This document shows positions 11,790 through 23,049 of a DNA stretch of 64,000 nucleotides, piece by piece. The notes under the pieces are model-generated. The model saw only the letters and a list, made by a program, of their open reading frames with translations, made no database searches and was not told the DNA's origin. Origin of the DNA: Gigaspora margarita. Taxonomy: Eukaryota > Glomeromycota > Glomeromycetes > Diversisporales > Gigasporaceae. Within the stretch, counting starts at the first letter, position 1, and every line of letters starts with the position of its first letter. Location: assembly GCA_009809945.1 (NCBI GenBank), contig WTPW01000023.1, forward strand, positions 154,848 through 218,847, given 5' to 3'. The position numbers were made by a program, and so were the translations under genes.

Positions 11790-12735
11790 TTGAATTATGC
11801 ATAACAATAAACTACATTTAATGTAATAAGTGTGTCATACTGATTCATCATAATTCAGTAATTCGTAATCGGTTTGTGAATTAATATTCACATCCTCAGT
11901 TGTAATCTATAAATTTTTAGACTAATTTTCGTTTGTTCATCATATGCATTTGTAGATATTAAATTAACTGAGATATGGATAATGTTAATAATATGCATTA
12001 GTGAGTCATGAAATGTGTATCTCCAGAATTGTAAGGTTTGCTACAAAATTTTTTTACAGTAGCAAACTAATTCAATCATGATATAAATAAATAAATCATA
12101 GTAATTTCAATACAAACTCAACCTTAACTGTGTATTATGTGTTGAATAAGGTTCGTAACATGAAAAAATTACGATAATTCCAATACAAGCTAACTCACTT
12201 TTTCATCATTATCAGAATAGCAAGTTCTGTAACAACAAAATGTTTAACTCACAATAGAAATTGTGATGATTCTAATGGTCCCATGATTACAATATGGGCA
12301 ATCATCTAAGTTCGTTATATTTTCAGAACTTGTGCATTTTTTTGACAATTTTATTATATTTATATTAGATGAGTTCCGTAAATATAACAAAATAAGTAAT
12401 TACATATATAGTAATCACACACCTCGAAAAAAAATCACAAGCTGATCAAATCCAACTCAGTAGAGAAGAGCGATAATATGTTCTGTAAGAAAATGGTTTA
12501 CGGTAATTCGTGATAGAAATTACAGTAATTTATTGCAAATCAGTTCAGCCTTAATAACATACCACGTATCACTTAAATAACAAGTTATTTCTATTCGCTT
12601 ATTTGTAATTCAATAGTTTTTATGTTATTAATATATCTTATTTTTTTAATTAGTAACAAGATATTTGTTAATTAAAATATTAATAGCTATTAATTACTGG
12701 GAAAAAACCTTAAAATTTGATAATGTTATTTAATG
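11790..12735. other. gene-free AT-rich stretch
   Basis: Contains diverged words shared with 34740-34960 and 43150-43500 (GTTCTGTAACAACA / CTGTTACAGAACTT types), so it is probably an old repeat. No coding frame. Confidence 0.5.
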
Positions 12736-12754
12736 GGGGCGCCGGTGGCGCCCC
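12736..12754. other. GC-rich perfect hairpin, possible Helitron-like 3' terminus
   Basis: GGGGCGCC-GGT-GGCGCCCC is an 8-bp stem with a 3-nt loop in otherwise AT-rich DNA, followed after a short spacer by ACTCTTG|T. A related hairpin at 34613-34632 is followed (minus strand) by CTAG|T. See findings. Confidence 0.4.
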
Positions 12755-13017
12755 GTTTACTCTTGTAAATTCATAAAATTATGCGAAGTTTATAACTTAA
12801 GTCACTTTCGTTTTTTATTTTTTGTCGATAACATTTGAGAAATAATAAAAGAACCGTACAAATCTTGACTGCATTGTTTATGTCTCTAATGAATCACATC
12901 GAAGATTATGCTATAAATTTACCGTTTGTTACCTAATAAATTTATCGCCGGATTTCCAATTTGGTCCTTTTTGGATGTCAAGAAGGGCTTTTATTTATAT
13001 TAATAAACCATAATTAG

Positions 13018-13190
13018 AGGTCAGAACCGGTTGTAATTTAAGAACCGAATTGTTTTTGCAAGTAATATAAAACTGGTTACTATTTGATTTAAATCGAATG
13101 AAATTAAACCGAATTATAAGTAATTTAAAACCAGTTGCGATTTAGCTTAACCCGGTTTGAAATTATAATCGGGTTATGCAATTTGAATTT
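13018..13190. mobile_element. decayed relative of the GGTT-rich hAT-like element
   Basis: It starts with TAGAGGTCAGAACCGGTTG and contains repeated AACCGG/CCGGTT words like those of the element at 4115-5072. No paired right end or target duplication was found, so it is a partial copy. Confidence 0.5.
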
Positions 13191-13199
13191 TTTTTTTTT

Positions 13200-15100
13200 T
13201 GTAAATAGCAAAACTTTGAGATCAAATTCATGCTACCTTAATACGATATGATGTGATTGCTGTAATTGCTACTTGAAGTTAAATTTTAGCATTAGTTGAC
13301 AATTTTAGGCTGTGTAATTTCAAGTGCTAACTTCAGGCACGACTAAACTACGATGAAGAGTCTTTTCATAATGAAGAGTAAAAATTCAAAGATTTATTTG
13401 TATCGTACATTAGATATAGTAAGTATTGATACTTTCTACCAAAGTTATGTGAACAAATGATTCCAAAATCGAGTGGCTGTGGTTACTTTTAGTCGGTAAC
13501 ATACAGTATAATAAATCATAAAAAAAATACAACATTTAAAAGGTTATACTGTAAAACTTTATTAATACATATAACTGCTTTTGTGATTTATGTAAGTGAA
13601 AAATGGTCCTGATTTATTCTTTACAAATTAATTTGCGTAAATTCAAAATAAATAAATAAATTGGTTTTTGAAAATTTTCCAAATTCCTCCTTTGCAGTAC
13701 TTAGATCAAATAACCTGTTTAGGCTTATTAGAAATACTTAACGTTGAATATAAATAATAAATATGTGTTAATGTTCTTATTAATTTAGTTGATTCTAAAT
13801 AAAAATGCTATACTTATGCTCGCTATTTTAAATATTTGATCTCTATATTCTGAGAATACAATTAGACTGAAGTTAATGACTCATTTTCAACTAATTTTCT
13901 ATATTCTCTTTTTTAAAGGTTAGGATTCTCGCGATTTGTACAGAGATAACTCGTTTTTTGGTATTATATCAGACTAAACTATATATTTACTTTAATATTA
14001 ATGACATAAAAAGTGGATCCAAAATTTTATTTTTAAAAATTAGACCAATTAGATAGCAGTGAAAAAATTGGTTTAATTGTTTCTAATAAAAATTTAGAAA
14101 GTTCAATGGTTAGATACTGTATATAAATTACAGATTTTATCAATGCTATTTAAATTATATCATTTAAATTTAGCATGATTTGATTAACTTAGCACGTTTT
14201 GTGAACATAAAAATAGGAGACCCAATTTCTATTTTTTATGCTGTATATGGTTTCACTTTATGTGATTAAATAATAACTGTGATAGTGCACAACCATTATA
14301 GCGATATTAATCAAAAAACGGTGAAGACCAATAGTATAAGTAATATGATTAATTACGATTGTCGCTGGTGTTCAAAAAGAATGATAAATTAAACGCTGAT
14401 TACAATTGTTGCTTAAGCAAACACCTTTTATCATTATTAACTTTTAATAATCAGTCATTGGATGCGAAGCATCCAATAATTCAAATTATTAGCGTGTCCG
14501 ATCATAGTAATCTAATGGATAATAATTTTTGTGCTAATTTATTTATTATTTAAAAACATTACATTAGTTAAAGTTACAAACTTTACAAGTTTTAATTAAT
14601 TTTATTTAATTCTGTTTAAAAAATATACTCTATTTTTGATAAGCAAAGTATGCCAAAGATTTAACCAAACAACAAATTTTTATACTAATGTTATTCAAAT
14701 TATCATTAACAAAAATATAATGCAGAATTTTATTAACTAGTAAAACATAAATCTTTTGTTAATATGCTTAATATTTCAATTTTAGAGAGAAGTTCTTTAT
14801 TTTAATGTATTTATAACAGTTAATAAATAAAATTGATTAAATGAATTAAAATTCCAGCTAATAGAGTTAAAATATGTAGTTCGAACATAAATCATATAAC
14901 CAGCAGTATTATAATTATAACACTGTCATAACAAAGCTATTTTAATAAAGGCAATTTTGTTATAAACAGAACTTTAAAAATATGTCATGTTTAGGTAAAT
15001 AATGACGAAAATAGATAAAAATAATGCGTGAGATTTAAATTCCATACAAGCTTTTTAATAATAAATTTCTATATATTGAATAAATAAAATATCGTAACGC
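13200..15100. other. gene-free AT-rich stretch
   Basis: The only notable structure is the perfect hairpin TTGGATGC-GAA-GCATCCAA at about 14458-14476. Open frames are short and of random composition. Confidence 0.5.
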
Positions 15101-15172
15101 TATTTTTTATTCACATTTTTGTGAAAAACGCAATTTCGTGATATTTTTAGCACAACGGCTAAAAAAAAAAAC

Positions 15173-15621
15173 ATGAGGAGGAGATCAAAGAAAGTACGAA
15201 AACGCCTTTTGAAACGTAAACGCCAAAAGATTGATAAAATTTTTGATTGCATTCTTTGTTATGAAGAGAAATGCGTTGAGGTCAAAATGTAAACGCGTTT
15301 TTTATACATGAAACCCTGATATATCAGAAATTGCTTCTTGTAATAAATTGATGATTCAAATACTATTATTCGCTTATTTAGGCAGATAATTGAAGGGAAA
15401 GACGCTGGATATTTAAGGTGCAACCAATGCGAAGCAAAGTTTGAATCAGATATCTATGGTGACTATTTTCTTCAAGCCTAGCTTGAAATTTGGTTTTCAA
15501 TTCTTTGATAATTTATTTATCTTTTATTAGATTTAGCGACAAAATAGATGTCTACTTTGATTGGGTCGACAAATTTGAGTTTCTGGCAGATATCCCTACT
15601 CAGATGACGATGATAATTTAA
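15173..15621 (+). CDS. ELOF1/Elf1-like transcription elongation factor zinc-ribbon protein, last exon frame-broken
   Basis: Three short exons on the plus strand. Exon 1 (15173-15288) encodes a very basic N-terminus MRRRSKKVRKRLLKRKR followed by FDCILCYEEK and VEVK(M). Intron 1 is 15289-15381 (GTAAAC..TTTAG). Exon 2 (15382-15458) gives GYLRCNQCEAKFESDIY. Intron 2 is 15459-15530 (GTGACT..TTAG). Exon 3 carries SDKIDVYFDWVDKFE. The order basic tail, CxxC (residues 26/29), VKM, CxxC (52/55), F.., (I/V)DVYxDWxD is that of the ELOF1/Elf1 family. That family is a small zinc ribbon of about 80 residues that binds RNA polymerase II and aids elongation in the nucleus. With the canonical splice sites, exon 3 enters one base out of frame just before SDKIDVY, giving YDLATK and a stop. 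So this copy has a one-base deletion, is a pseudogene, or holds an assembly error. It is also more diverged than expected for the essential-type gene, so it may be a paralogue. The exons are too short to be seen as long open frames. Confidence 0.7.
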
Positions 15622-15639
15622 GCATCCAACAAAAAACAA

Positions 15640-16180
15640 TTTCGATACGGTACTTTTTATTTTATTTTTTTTTAAATTTACTTTCTTTATATGTTTATTT
15701 TACCGTGGGAAGGGGGAGGGGTGAAGTTAATCGAAAATTAACTTCGAACGGCCTAAGGGTGGAGTAATTCATTTTATCCAATTAAAGATGGTATTTCGTA
15801 AATCCAATCAGAACTTAGGGGCGAAATTGGGACATCCCTAGTATTGATATAAATTGATTTTACGTAACGAAAGAGAACAATGCAATGTGAATCATAATAA
15901 TTTAGACACATTCGATTAGAATAGTACGAACATCTCGCTTTTTATTGATTATCAATTCAATCAATTCATCAATCTGATAAAAAATCTGAAAGGAAAAAAA
16001 TTTAAAGCAAAAAAATAACAATAACTGTTGTAATATATCTATCAAAACTATTTATTTTTTTTTAATTTATTATTGAAAAATTCAATTACAAGTACGATTG
16101 CAAAATTCTCCTAATGCCCTATACTGTATGGGACAGCCAGTTCTACTTTGTTCTATTCGGTCATGGAACAATAAGTGACA
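15640..16180. other. intergenic stretch with an inverted element-end motif
   Basis: At 15712-15760 the sequence TTAACTTCGAACGGCCTAAG is the reverse complement of the element end GGCCGTTCGAAGTTAATTTT seen near 39.7, 40.3, 40.7, 42.3, 56.2 and 58.1 kb. Otherwise no supported feature. Confidence 0.55.
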
Positions 16181-16393
16181 GAGAATAGACTATATGTCGC
16201 GTAGTATTTGGAGATCTCTTATATTTAGTAAGGGGAATGTTAATTGACAATGAAATATACAACGATGCAAGATATGTATGGAAAGGTTTAACTTGTGCTT
16301 CGAACGAATCACGGTTGACCAGAATTACAATTGTGATCATAGTGTCTGGCGGCATTAATGAGATCGGGTATGGTACCCATGGTTGGATACCGC

Positions 16394-16694
16394 AACCCCC
16401 CTAGCGTCACCATCCTAAAAAATTTCGCTACTAATTCGCCAACCAATCAGATTTCGAGATCAGGTGTAACGCGAAAAAACGCGAAAAAACGCGAAAAATC
16501 AACCCAAACCAAAAAATCGTTCATAACTCAACATTTTACCTATGAACTGCTTACTGCGCACTAATAAAAGTTTTCCTTATGAAATTTTGGTATTAAATGA
16601 CTTTTTCTAACCCAATTTAATAGCAGACACTAACCTAATTTAACCGCGAAAAATTTGTAGCGAAATGTTTTAGGTTGGTGACGCTAGGGTCTTA
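16394..16694. mobile_element. MULE-like MITE with 9-bp target-site duplication
   Basis: A 301-bp element. Inverted ends share CTAGCGTCACCATCCTAAAA / CTAGCGTCACCAACCTAAAA (about 38 bp in all, imperfect at the tips). It is flanked by identical GGATACCGC at 16385-16393 and 16695-16703. A 9-bp duplication fits Mutator-like elements. The interior has three tandem AACGCGAAAA units (about 16470-16500). Confidence 0.85.
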
Positions 16695-16789
16695 GGATAC
16701 CGCGGTCGTTGTTCACCAGAATAATGGAGTTAATTAAATTAATTGCAGGGTACAATAGTAAAAGAAAGTAAATCGTAATAAGTGTTTCA

Positions 16790-17540
16790 CAAATATATAA
16801 TCATATGTTGGGTCGATAGACATGCAACGTAATTATATAGTGTAGGGATGTAAAAAATAGAAAAAGTTGGTTTTTTTTTTTGGATTGGAAGAAATATTGA
16901 AAGGTTATAGTGTACGAAATTTACCTGAAAGCGTGTATTATAGCAAGTGTCGAGCACTACTGTAAATTGTAGCGACATTTGAGTTAGATATTAGAAACGC
17001 TAGAAACTATTATCCCGTGACATTATTTATAACTCTTTCAATTTTGCATTGCAATGGATCTCCTTTTTGAACGATTTTTTTTGATAGAAATGGATACTTA
17101 TTAGCTAATCTGATCGGTAAGGCAAAAAAGTAATGCCGCATTTCATTAAATTAAGGTTGCCGTACGAGTGCAGTCATCATATAATATATTAACATTACTA
17201 TTAGAAATGTACCTCTCACGAATATCTAGCATGAACACTATCATGTGAGTTCACACGTTTCATATGATAATTCATTTTAAAAACATATAGGCTAACAATT
17301 GCAAAGTCATGATGCGATAGTTTTTTATCTTGCACGAGGTATACTTCTATTATTAGACTTATATCGGACTTTTTAACCCATTACCAATTTATGCTTATCC
17401 AGACCAATTTTTATTAATTTTTAAAAAAGATTACATTGAAGCTCTTTATTTTGTTTATCATGTATATTAAAAAAGTCATGATACATTAATGATGCTAATT
17501 TGTCTAAAAACTAATCAACAATAAGGAGACTATATTGTAC
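16790..17540. other. gene-free stretch
   Basis: No coding frame, repeat or RNA gene that I can support. Confidence 0.5.
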
Positions 17541-17544
17541 TACT

Positions 17545-18106
17545 CAAACATGGCGTCGAAACAACACCCACCCGAAACTAGTTTCGGAACGGTTGGATGC
17601 ATTCCAGCCCAAATAATGCTGGGTATTAAATTTTATGAATTCTTTAAGGAGATATGTAACATACATCAGCGCGATTAATGTATATCGAAGAGATACATAG
17701 CATACATTAGTGCATTTGATGTATAATTGAAAGAGATATATAATACATTAATGCAATCAATGTATATGGGAGTTGGGTAGTTTTTGGTGTTCAGGTGAGC
17801 TTTCGGTTCGAATGAGGTTTCGGGTGAGGCTTCGAGTTTCGGATAAGGTTTTGGAAGTTATAATACGAAGCCCGAAACTTTCGGATTTGGCACAAAAGGG
17901 TTTCGGCGCCAACTTTAGAGAGAATAAACAAATAACTGATAAGTTATTGATGTCTTGGCAGTTTCGGGGTTTCGGTTGAGGTTTCGGGTTTCGGTCGAGG
18001 TTTCGGGTTTCGGGTGAGGTTTCGAGTTTCGGATAAGGTTTCGGAAGCTATAATCCGAAACCCGAACCTTTCGGAATCACCAAAAAAGATTTCGGTGCCA
18101 TCTCTG
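17545..18106. mobile_element. hAT-like MITE with TTTCGG-amplified interior
   Basis: Ends CAAACATGGCGTCGAAA (left) and CAGAGATGGCACCGAAA (right, reverse complement). Identical 8-bp flanks GTACTACT lie at 17537-17544 and 18107-18114. The 562-bp interior is dominated by GTTTCGG/TTTCGGGT words and a three-unit tandem of about 43 bp (17640-17770). Not coding. Confidence 0.85.
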
Positions 18107-18589
18107 GTACTACTGTCACTTATCCTTCCACTTTTTTATATTTATCATATAAATAGAATGCATTTAAATATTTAAGAGCTTTATTTCTTATGCAGAATTC
18201 GATCAACCCTTTAAATATTTCTCTTTATAAATGTGGCCGCCAATTAATAGTTTCCTTAAAGGTGCATTGAGGAAAATATCAAAATTTGAGTTTAACGGAA
18301 TATAATATAGATCAAGATATTGTAATGAAAAGGGCAATATTTTTGCAAGATTTAAAATTTCCTCTTCAAACATTTCAACATGCCACCCTAAACTGAGAAA
18401 TTGAAGTTTTTTCAAATTACCAATAAAATCTAAGAGTTGTGTTGAAAACTTAACATCCAAAATATGGAAATATTTAAGATTTGGACAAAATGTCTTAAGT
18501 GTTTCCAATAATAACGATTGTTCTAAAATCATTTTTGATTGAAGGTTTAGATTTTGTAGTAATGCAACTTTAGGTTGGAGTTAACTGGC

Positions 18590-19490
18590 TGGACCGGGAG
18601 CCAGGAATAATTTTTATTATAAAATGGAAGCATAGTACAGTGACAGACCAGGTAGTTATTGAATGAGTTTAATTCTTCAGCCGGTGGTTTCCCGCCTGCC
18701 GCAGGAGGTCGGCTGATGAACTGGCAGAATCAGGTGCTTTTTCTATTGTAGTGGCTCTGATTTGTGGAGGGTTTGGTGGGGCAAATAACTTTTCTGAATT
18801 TTTTGGGACAGAGTTCGTAAGGTTTGGGGTCATGGTATTTATGGTGGGATTTCTAGGTGGCTTGTCTGTGTGACAGTGTTGTACCGTATTTGGTTTGTGA
18901 CCCCATGACAGTGTGTTGATTGGTGCATACTGCCGTTGTGTAACATTTAGGTGAGTCACGATCAGGGACGATGATTTTCTGCGGTGAAAGCTTACCAATT
19001 CCGTCCGTGACAAAAACAAATTCTGCAAACATTCCGTGCATTAAATTTCATAATTTCTGCGTGAATTNTGCGTTGGTCATTTATAAATTCTGCGTTGGTT
19101 ATATAGAAATCTTGAATATTCTGCTATCAATTTGTCATTTAGTCTTCGAATTATTTTGGATATTAAGCAAAAAATTTTCTCCCGACCACGCTCGTATTTC
19201 AGGTTTATTTATTTTCTACATCGGAACTTTTCGGAAGTTATATTTTTAGAACCTTGTACTTATAAAAAAAACCAAATAATTTATAAATCCCTACTTTTCT
19301 GCGGCAATTCCGTGCTATTCTTAATACATTCCGTGTTTACACCCTAATTCCGTGATTTCCGCGGCATTCCGTGAAATGCAGAAAATCATCGTCCCTGGTC
19401 ACGATGTTGCGATCTCTGTTTTGTTAGTCATTTTTGCTGATAACGTGATTTTGGTGTCACGTGATTCCGTGGACATGGTGTAGGGTGTCC
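18590..19490 (-). mobile_element. GC-richer inserted segment with partial open frames, possible transposon coding remnant
   Basis: It sits inside the F-box gene and is much less AT-rich than its surroundings. The minus strand is open from 19028 to 18669 (119 codons, with LNVTQRQYAPINTLSWGHKP, FAPPNPPQIRATTIEKAPDS, ADLLRQAGNHRLKN). The first codons of that frame come from an inserted MITE. Upstream of the MITE, after removing its target duplication, an open stretch MSTESRDTKITLSAK lies at about 19450-19400, one base out of frame with the rest. I do not recognise the protein; a retroelement or DNA-transposon origin is inference from position and composition. Confidence 0.4.
18963..19397. mobile_element. 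hAT-like MITE with perfect 20-bp inverted ends and 8-bp target duplication
   Basis: The left end CAGGGACGATGATTTTCTGC is exactly repeated in reverse complement at 19378-19397. Flanks 18955-18962 and 19398-19405 are both GTCACGAT. The 435-bp interior repeats words such as TTCTGCG and TTCCGTG taken from the end region. One undetermined base lies at about 19068. The perfect ends and exact duplication suggest this is the youngest insertion of the nest. Confidence 0.93.
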
Positions 19491-19499
19491 AGGATTATG

Positions 19500-19730
19500 C
19501 GATGCGAAATTATGCGCATATAATTTACTATTTTTTCGCATCGCATATGCTTCATAATTACCGATAAGAAAAAAAAGCATAAAGGCACGTGAGTGAGATT
19601 TGATTGGCGGAAGAATGTGTTTAGATAAAGTGTGAATTCTGAAATCCGCAAAAAAGTTCGAAATATTCGAAAAGTTAGCATAATTGACAAATTCTAATCA
19701 AGAAAATGCACAATTCGCATCCATACCTTA
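19500..19730. repeat. possible small MITE with ATGCGATGCGAA ends
   Basis: ATTATGCGATGCGAAATTAT near 19495 is imperfectly matched in reverse complement by ATGCACAATTCGCATCC near 19705-19722. Ends are not well defined. Confidence 0.35.
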
Positions 19731-20830
19731 CGATTTTGATACTCCTGCACTTACTTTTTTGATACTGATCGACATGAAAATCCCAGTAAAAATAAGAATT
19801 TTCAAAACTTTGAGCGAAGATATCTTGGCAACCATAAGACTAAATTTGGTAAAACTTTTTTATTTGAATTCTATGGCTTCATAGAATTCAAATAAAAAAA
19901 ANNNNNNNNNNNNNNNNNNNNNNNNNNNNNNNNNNNNNNNNNNNNNNNNNNNNNNNNNNNNNNNNNNNNNNNNNNNNNNNNNNNNNNNNNNNNNNNNNNN
20001 NNNNNNNNNNNNNNNNNNNNNNNNNNNNNNNNNNNNNNNNNNNNNNNNNNNNNNNNNNNNNNNNNNNNNNNNNNNNNNNNNNNNNNNNNNNNNNNNNNNN
20101 NNNNNNNNNNNNNNNNNNNNNNNNNNNNNNNNNNNNNNNNNNNNNNNNNNNNNNNNNNNNNNNNNNNNNNNNNNNNNNNNNNNNNNNNNNNNNNNNNNNN
20201 NNNNNNNNNNNNNNNNNNNNNNNNNNNNNNNNNNNNNNNNNNNNNNNNNNNNNNNNNNNNNNNNNNNNNNNNNNNNNNNNNNNNNNNNNNNNNNNNNNNN
20301 NNNNNNNNNNNNNNNNNNNNNNNNNNNNNNNNNNNNNNNNNNNNNNNNNNNNNNNNNNNNNNNNNNNNNNNNNNNNNNNNNNNNNNNNNNNNNNNNNNNN
20401 NNNNNNNNNNNNNNNNNNNNNNNNNNNNNNNNNNNNNNNNNNNNNNNNNNNNNNNNNNNNNNNNNNNNNNNNNNNNNNNNNNNNNNNNNNNNNNNNNNNN
20501 NNNNNNNNNNNNNNNNNNNNNNNNNNNNNNNNNNNNNNNNNNNNNNNNNNNNNNAAAAAATTTGGCGCAGCTTCTATTTTGATAAGTGTTTTGATTTTCT
20601 CTGAATTTGAGCGAAGATAACTCGACAACCACTTGACTAAATTCGATGAATTTTTTTTATTTGAATTCTATGAAGCCATAGAATTCAAATAAAAAAAGTT
20701 TTACCAAATTTGGTCTTATGGTTGCCAAGATAACTTCGCTCAAATTTTTGAAAATTCTTATTTTTACTGGGATTTTCATGTCGATCAGTATCAAAAAAGT
20801 AATCAAAAACGTAAGATTTGCCTAACATAG
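19717..20830. repeat. foldback element spanning an assembly gap
   Basis: The left flank of the gap (19717-19900, containing ATGAAAATCCCAGTAAAAAT and GAGCGAAGATATCTTGGCAA) is repeated in reverse complement at about 20656-20830. Each arm ends in its own small palindrome, TTTGAATTCTATGGCTTCAT / ATAGAATTCAAATAAA. The whole belongs to the palindrome family seen at 3.1 and 45.1-46.4 kb. Confidence 0.8.
19902..20554. other. assembly gap (653 N)
   Basis: Undetermined bases. Translations across the gap are meaningless. The gap sits at the centre of the foldback, where short-read assembly is expected to fail. Confidence 1.
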
Positions 20831-21894
20831 TGGTTATGATGCCGATCCCTCTGTCTAGAGTCATATTATGTCGTGCTTTGCCTGGTTTTTCGAATTGTTG
20901 ACCTATGGTCAACATATACAATCTCACAAGCTGAGTTAACTATCTCCAAAGTGGTAAGTTTACAATTTAATATTTTCATAATTTTCAATATTTCATCATT
21001 ACAAAACCTGACACGAATAGTTTCTAAATTTTCACAATTTATCAACGTCTTGAATTCTGCATTATAATCACAATATTCTATTATAACTTCACGTAAGGAT
21101 TTTTTTTGGCTCTCTAAAGCCGAAATAATGCAGTGGAATTCTTTACAAGAGTCCATCCATTATATGGAATTGCTTAAGTTGTTTTTTTTTTGATTTAATC
21201 ATTGATATAAGCGCATGGATACTTGTGGGCCATAATTATGATCCATTTCTTCAATTTTCTGAGCATTAATTTTCATAGCAATTTTTGCCAAGATCATAAG
21301 TAATGCACTAACATTTTCTGCCATCTTTAATACTATATTACGGGTATAATGCACAAAGTCAATTGTTGGAGTTGTGAAAAAAATTGTGGATTTCGTCCTA
21401 ATGTGTAGAAGAACTCTGGTTTAATTTCATCATTTCGAAAAACTCTAGAACTAATTTATGCAAGTTGGCACCACTCTCAATAAATAATTGAAGTAACAAA
21501 TCTCTTATGTGATATTTCAATGGGCGGCAATATGATTTTAAATCAACAAACTGAAGTTCGATCCATTTTCAATCCTAAATTTTATAAGATATATATCGAT
21601 AATCTTTATAAATCTTGCATAATCAAATAGAGTTTTGGAAGGCTCTATATTTATTCCAAGATTTTTTAAAATGAATTTTTCATCCTCATCAAGTGAAGTA
21701 AGATATTTAGAAATGAATAACGGCTTTCGATCAAATGAAAAAGGGTCTTGCCAAAGAACAGGGATTGGCATTTTGCACCAATATCGGCTCACAAGTGCGC
21801 ACGAATATAAAGAATAAGATTCTCCATTTAAATTATTAAGAATTTTTTCCATTAATTCAGGCATAAAACCTGTAAATTTTTTTAACGCCATGAA

Positions 21895-22239
21895 TTAGTT
21901 TTGTGAGATTTTAGGAAATAGAGCTTATAAATAGACTTATTTTTTACTTGTGATTATTGACGATCGTTACTCGATCAGGCGTAGAATTAATTTTATTACA
22001 AAAAACTTTGTTTGCATTAGGGTTAAGGTTTTAAGTTGGGAGTTAGAAAGGGCAGTAATGTAATGAAATTGCGCGGGCGAATTTTTTGTTAAGACTCTAA
22101 GGATGGTTTACGCGATTTTTCCAAAGTAACGTTTGTTTTTTTTTACACTACACCTGATCCTGATATTTAATTGGCCGACAGACTTCGGAAAATCATGTGA
22201 CAGTAAAATCGATCGACTTTGTCGTATAATAATTTTATC
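21895..22239. other. upstream region of the F-box pseudogene
   Basis: No promoter motif could be supported; no coding frame. Confidence 0.4.
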
Positions 22240-23041
22240 TAGAGTTTGGACCCGTCAACCGCATATCCGGATATCCGTACGGTTAACCGCATATCCCGAT
22301 GCTATAAATGTCTCACGGGTATGAAACCTTATCCGCCAGGTTCCAAACGGATAACCTAACGGATATCTGCGGGTATCTGCGGGTATTCACGGATACCTGC
22401 AGTTAGAGATTGGACCCAATAAGATCTGGGCTGCCTACCCGTTTAAATAATACTAAATAATAAATACAAGCCAAACGCAATAATGGTATATACTATATTG
22501 TTGCGAAATAACGCCATGGGTGTTATTTAGAGTAATTGCCCGAATTAGGCTTAATTTAGGCCAAATTTTGAAATTATACCCTGCGTGTTCTTTCGCGACA
22601 ATACGGTAATCATTTATAGTCTTGATTTGTGGACCAAATTAACACGAATGAAATGATTTATACATCATAGCAAATAATTTATAGTTATAGTTATTATATG
22701 GGTTGTAGTGAATAACCCAGTTACACCCGTGTGTGTAACGGGTTATTCAACATACCCATATAATAACTAACTAACTATCTTATTCCACGGTGTCTGACGT
22801 AACAATCCCGTGCCAAAAATAAATGAAAAAGGAGGGGTTGTCACATAAGACCCGTGCAATAAGCTAGGTTATCCGGTTTATCCGGATATCCGTATGATTA
22901 TCTGGATATCCGGAAGGTTATCCGGTTATCCGTGGGGTTTATCCGGATATCCGCAATTTAAAAATTGACGGTTATCCGGATACAGCTTTTATAAAACGGA
23001 TACTATAAAACGGGTATCCGGATATCCGGGTCCAAACACTA
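22240..23041. mobile_element. hAT-like element with ATATCCGG-amplified interior and 8-bp target duplication
   Basis: Inverted ends TAGAGTTTGGACCCG and TAGTGTTTGGACCCG (right end read on the minus strand). Flanks 22232-22239 and 23042-23049 are both ATTTTATC. The 802-bp interior holds many ATATCCGGATATCCG words at both sides. Nested inside are a palindromic MITE (22491-22608) and a hairpin around GGGTTATTCAACATACCCAT (about 22690-22790). Confidence 0.9.
22491..22608. mobile_element. palindromic MITE of the CGCGAAATAACGC / TTAAGCTTAA family
   Basis: About 118 bp. Ends TTGCGAAATAACGCC and the complement of GTTCTTTCGCGACAATACGG, with a central palindrome around GGCTTAATTTAGGCC. Relatives lie at about 34373-34472, 40800-40920, 42845-42972, 46841-46957, 51780-51890 and 57933-58030. 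Confidence 0.75.
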
Positions 23042-23049
23042 ATTTTATC

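Larger units (their letters stand above)
18203..21891 (-). pseudogene. F-box/leucine-rich-repeat protein, disrupted copy
   Basis: On the minus strand, from ATG at 21891, the N-terminus has an F-box (FMPELMEKILNNL, YSLYSCALVSRYWCKMPIPV, LWQDPF). F-box proteins recruit substrates to SCF ubiquitin ligases through Skp1. After a frameshift near 21560 the body continues in another frame (WIELQFVDLKSYCRPLKYHI, then EIKPEFFYTLGRNPQFFSQL, then SALESQKKSLREVIIEYCDY and LTTLEIVNSACE at about 20930). The C-terminal leucine-rich part (SLLLETLKTFCPNLKYFHIL, LGWHVEMFEEEILNLAKILP) lies 2.3 kb further on, at 18203-18560. Between them are nested insertions and an assembly gap. There are at least three frameshifts and several stops. 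The family is greatly expanded in Glomeromycotina; this copy is a pseudogene. Confidence 0.85.

Noticed and set aside
16470-16500. Three short direct repeats (AACGCGAAAA) considered as a possible CRISPR or iteron array
   Set aside because: Units are contiguous with no spacers and lie inside a MULE-like MITE of a eukaryotic genome.
19871-20632. Open frames of about 250 residues crossing the N tract
   Set aside because: They consist almost entirely of undetermined bases; no coding evidence.
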